Assembly: GCF_030150205.1 (NCBI RefSeq)
Contig: NZ_JASLGT010000030.1
Location: forward strand, 143,819-207,818
DNA from: Niabella sp.
Lineage (GTDB): Bacteria > Bacteroidota > Bacteroidia > Chitinophagales > Chitinophagaceae
DNA length: 64,000 nt
Reading direction: 5' to 3'
The notes below the pieces were generated by a model. That model saw only the letters and a list, made by a program, of their open reading frames with translations, made no database searches and had not been told where the DNA came from. The translations under genes were made by a program, and so were the position numbers. Below are positions 63,844 through 64,000 of this stretch, one piece after another (within the stretch, counting starts at the first letter, position 1; each line of letters starts with the position of its first letter).

Positions 63844-64000
63844 CAGATCTGCGGTCATGCCGGCGGGCAATAACGATTTATAATGAACCGCGTTCAAAAT
63901 GATCATTGGCATTTCGCTGAGTAGCCGGTACGCAGCAGGTGAGTTATTCTGATATAGGGTTCTATGGCATTCATAAACAATATCCCAATACAAAGCGTGA

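Overview
The window looks like chromosomal DNA of a Bacteroidota bacterium, most likely family Chitinophagaceae (Niabella-like; the genus is an inference from gene content). The signs are two SusC/SusD loci each led by an ECF sigma factor and a FecR anti-sigma factor, DUF1735 surface lipoproteins, many Sec and lipoprotein signals, and promoters with the Bacteroidota -7 element TAnnTTTG. I see no rRNA, tRNA, transposase, integrase or CRISPR array.

Layout. 1-3.4 kb: flavin oxidoreductases, a DHFR-like reductase and a PorT-like barrel. 3.4-11 kb: a duplicated terminator region; a minus-strand run DUF3606-ligD-csbD; an MscS channel; a degenerate relative of the LigD phosphoesterase domain; a PAS histidine kinase. 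11-22 kb: an AraC regulator, two metallopeptidases (DUF885, M13), a divergent EamA exporter/MocR regulator pair, a second DHFR-like reductase, an erythromycin-esterase-like protein and DUF1304. 22-30 kb: gene-poor, with short orphan transcription units, a large exported protein, a GH29 fucosidase and an orphan FecR. 30-34 kb: two non-coding tandem-repeat arrays flanking a coiled-coil gene and a sigma/FecR pair. 34-40 kb: SusC-SusD locus 1. 40-46.6 kb: an FtsX-like permease, a frameshifted quinone oxidoreductase, two AraC-type regulators and a BspA-like repeat protein. 46.8-50.6 kb: a two-gene operon of large exported proteins. 51-63.8 kb: locus 2 (sigma, FecR, SusC, SusD, GH18, LamG/DUF1735 and two DUF1735-F5/8 lipoproteins), whose order resembles high-mannose N-glycan loci.

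Main discovery candidate: a recurring control element. Direct repeats of GAGACAAAY (often followed by RCACAA), about 20-22 bp apart, recur in the 22-30 kb region and before the locus 2 sigma gene. In seven cases the promoter-proximal copy ends 27 or 28 bp before a TAnnTTTG-like -7 element, with no -33 element. The geometry suggests an activator that binds two 9-bp direct repeats, as LytTR-type regulators do (inference). Its apparent targets are the locus 2 sigma gene, a large exported protein and several very short transcripts or small proteins.

Second candidate: two exported proteins (674 and 341 aa) share an unfamiliar C-terminal module. It has a fibronectin-like strand region, a hydrophobic segment with a basic cluster, a second hydrophobic segment ending in a lipobox-like Cys, and a conserved tail with FVRIGQVD and YSK.
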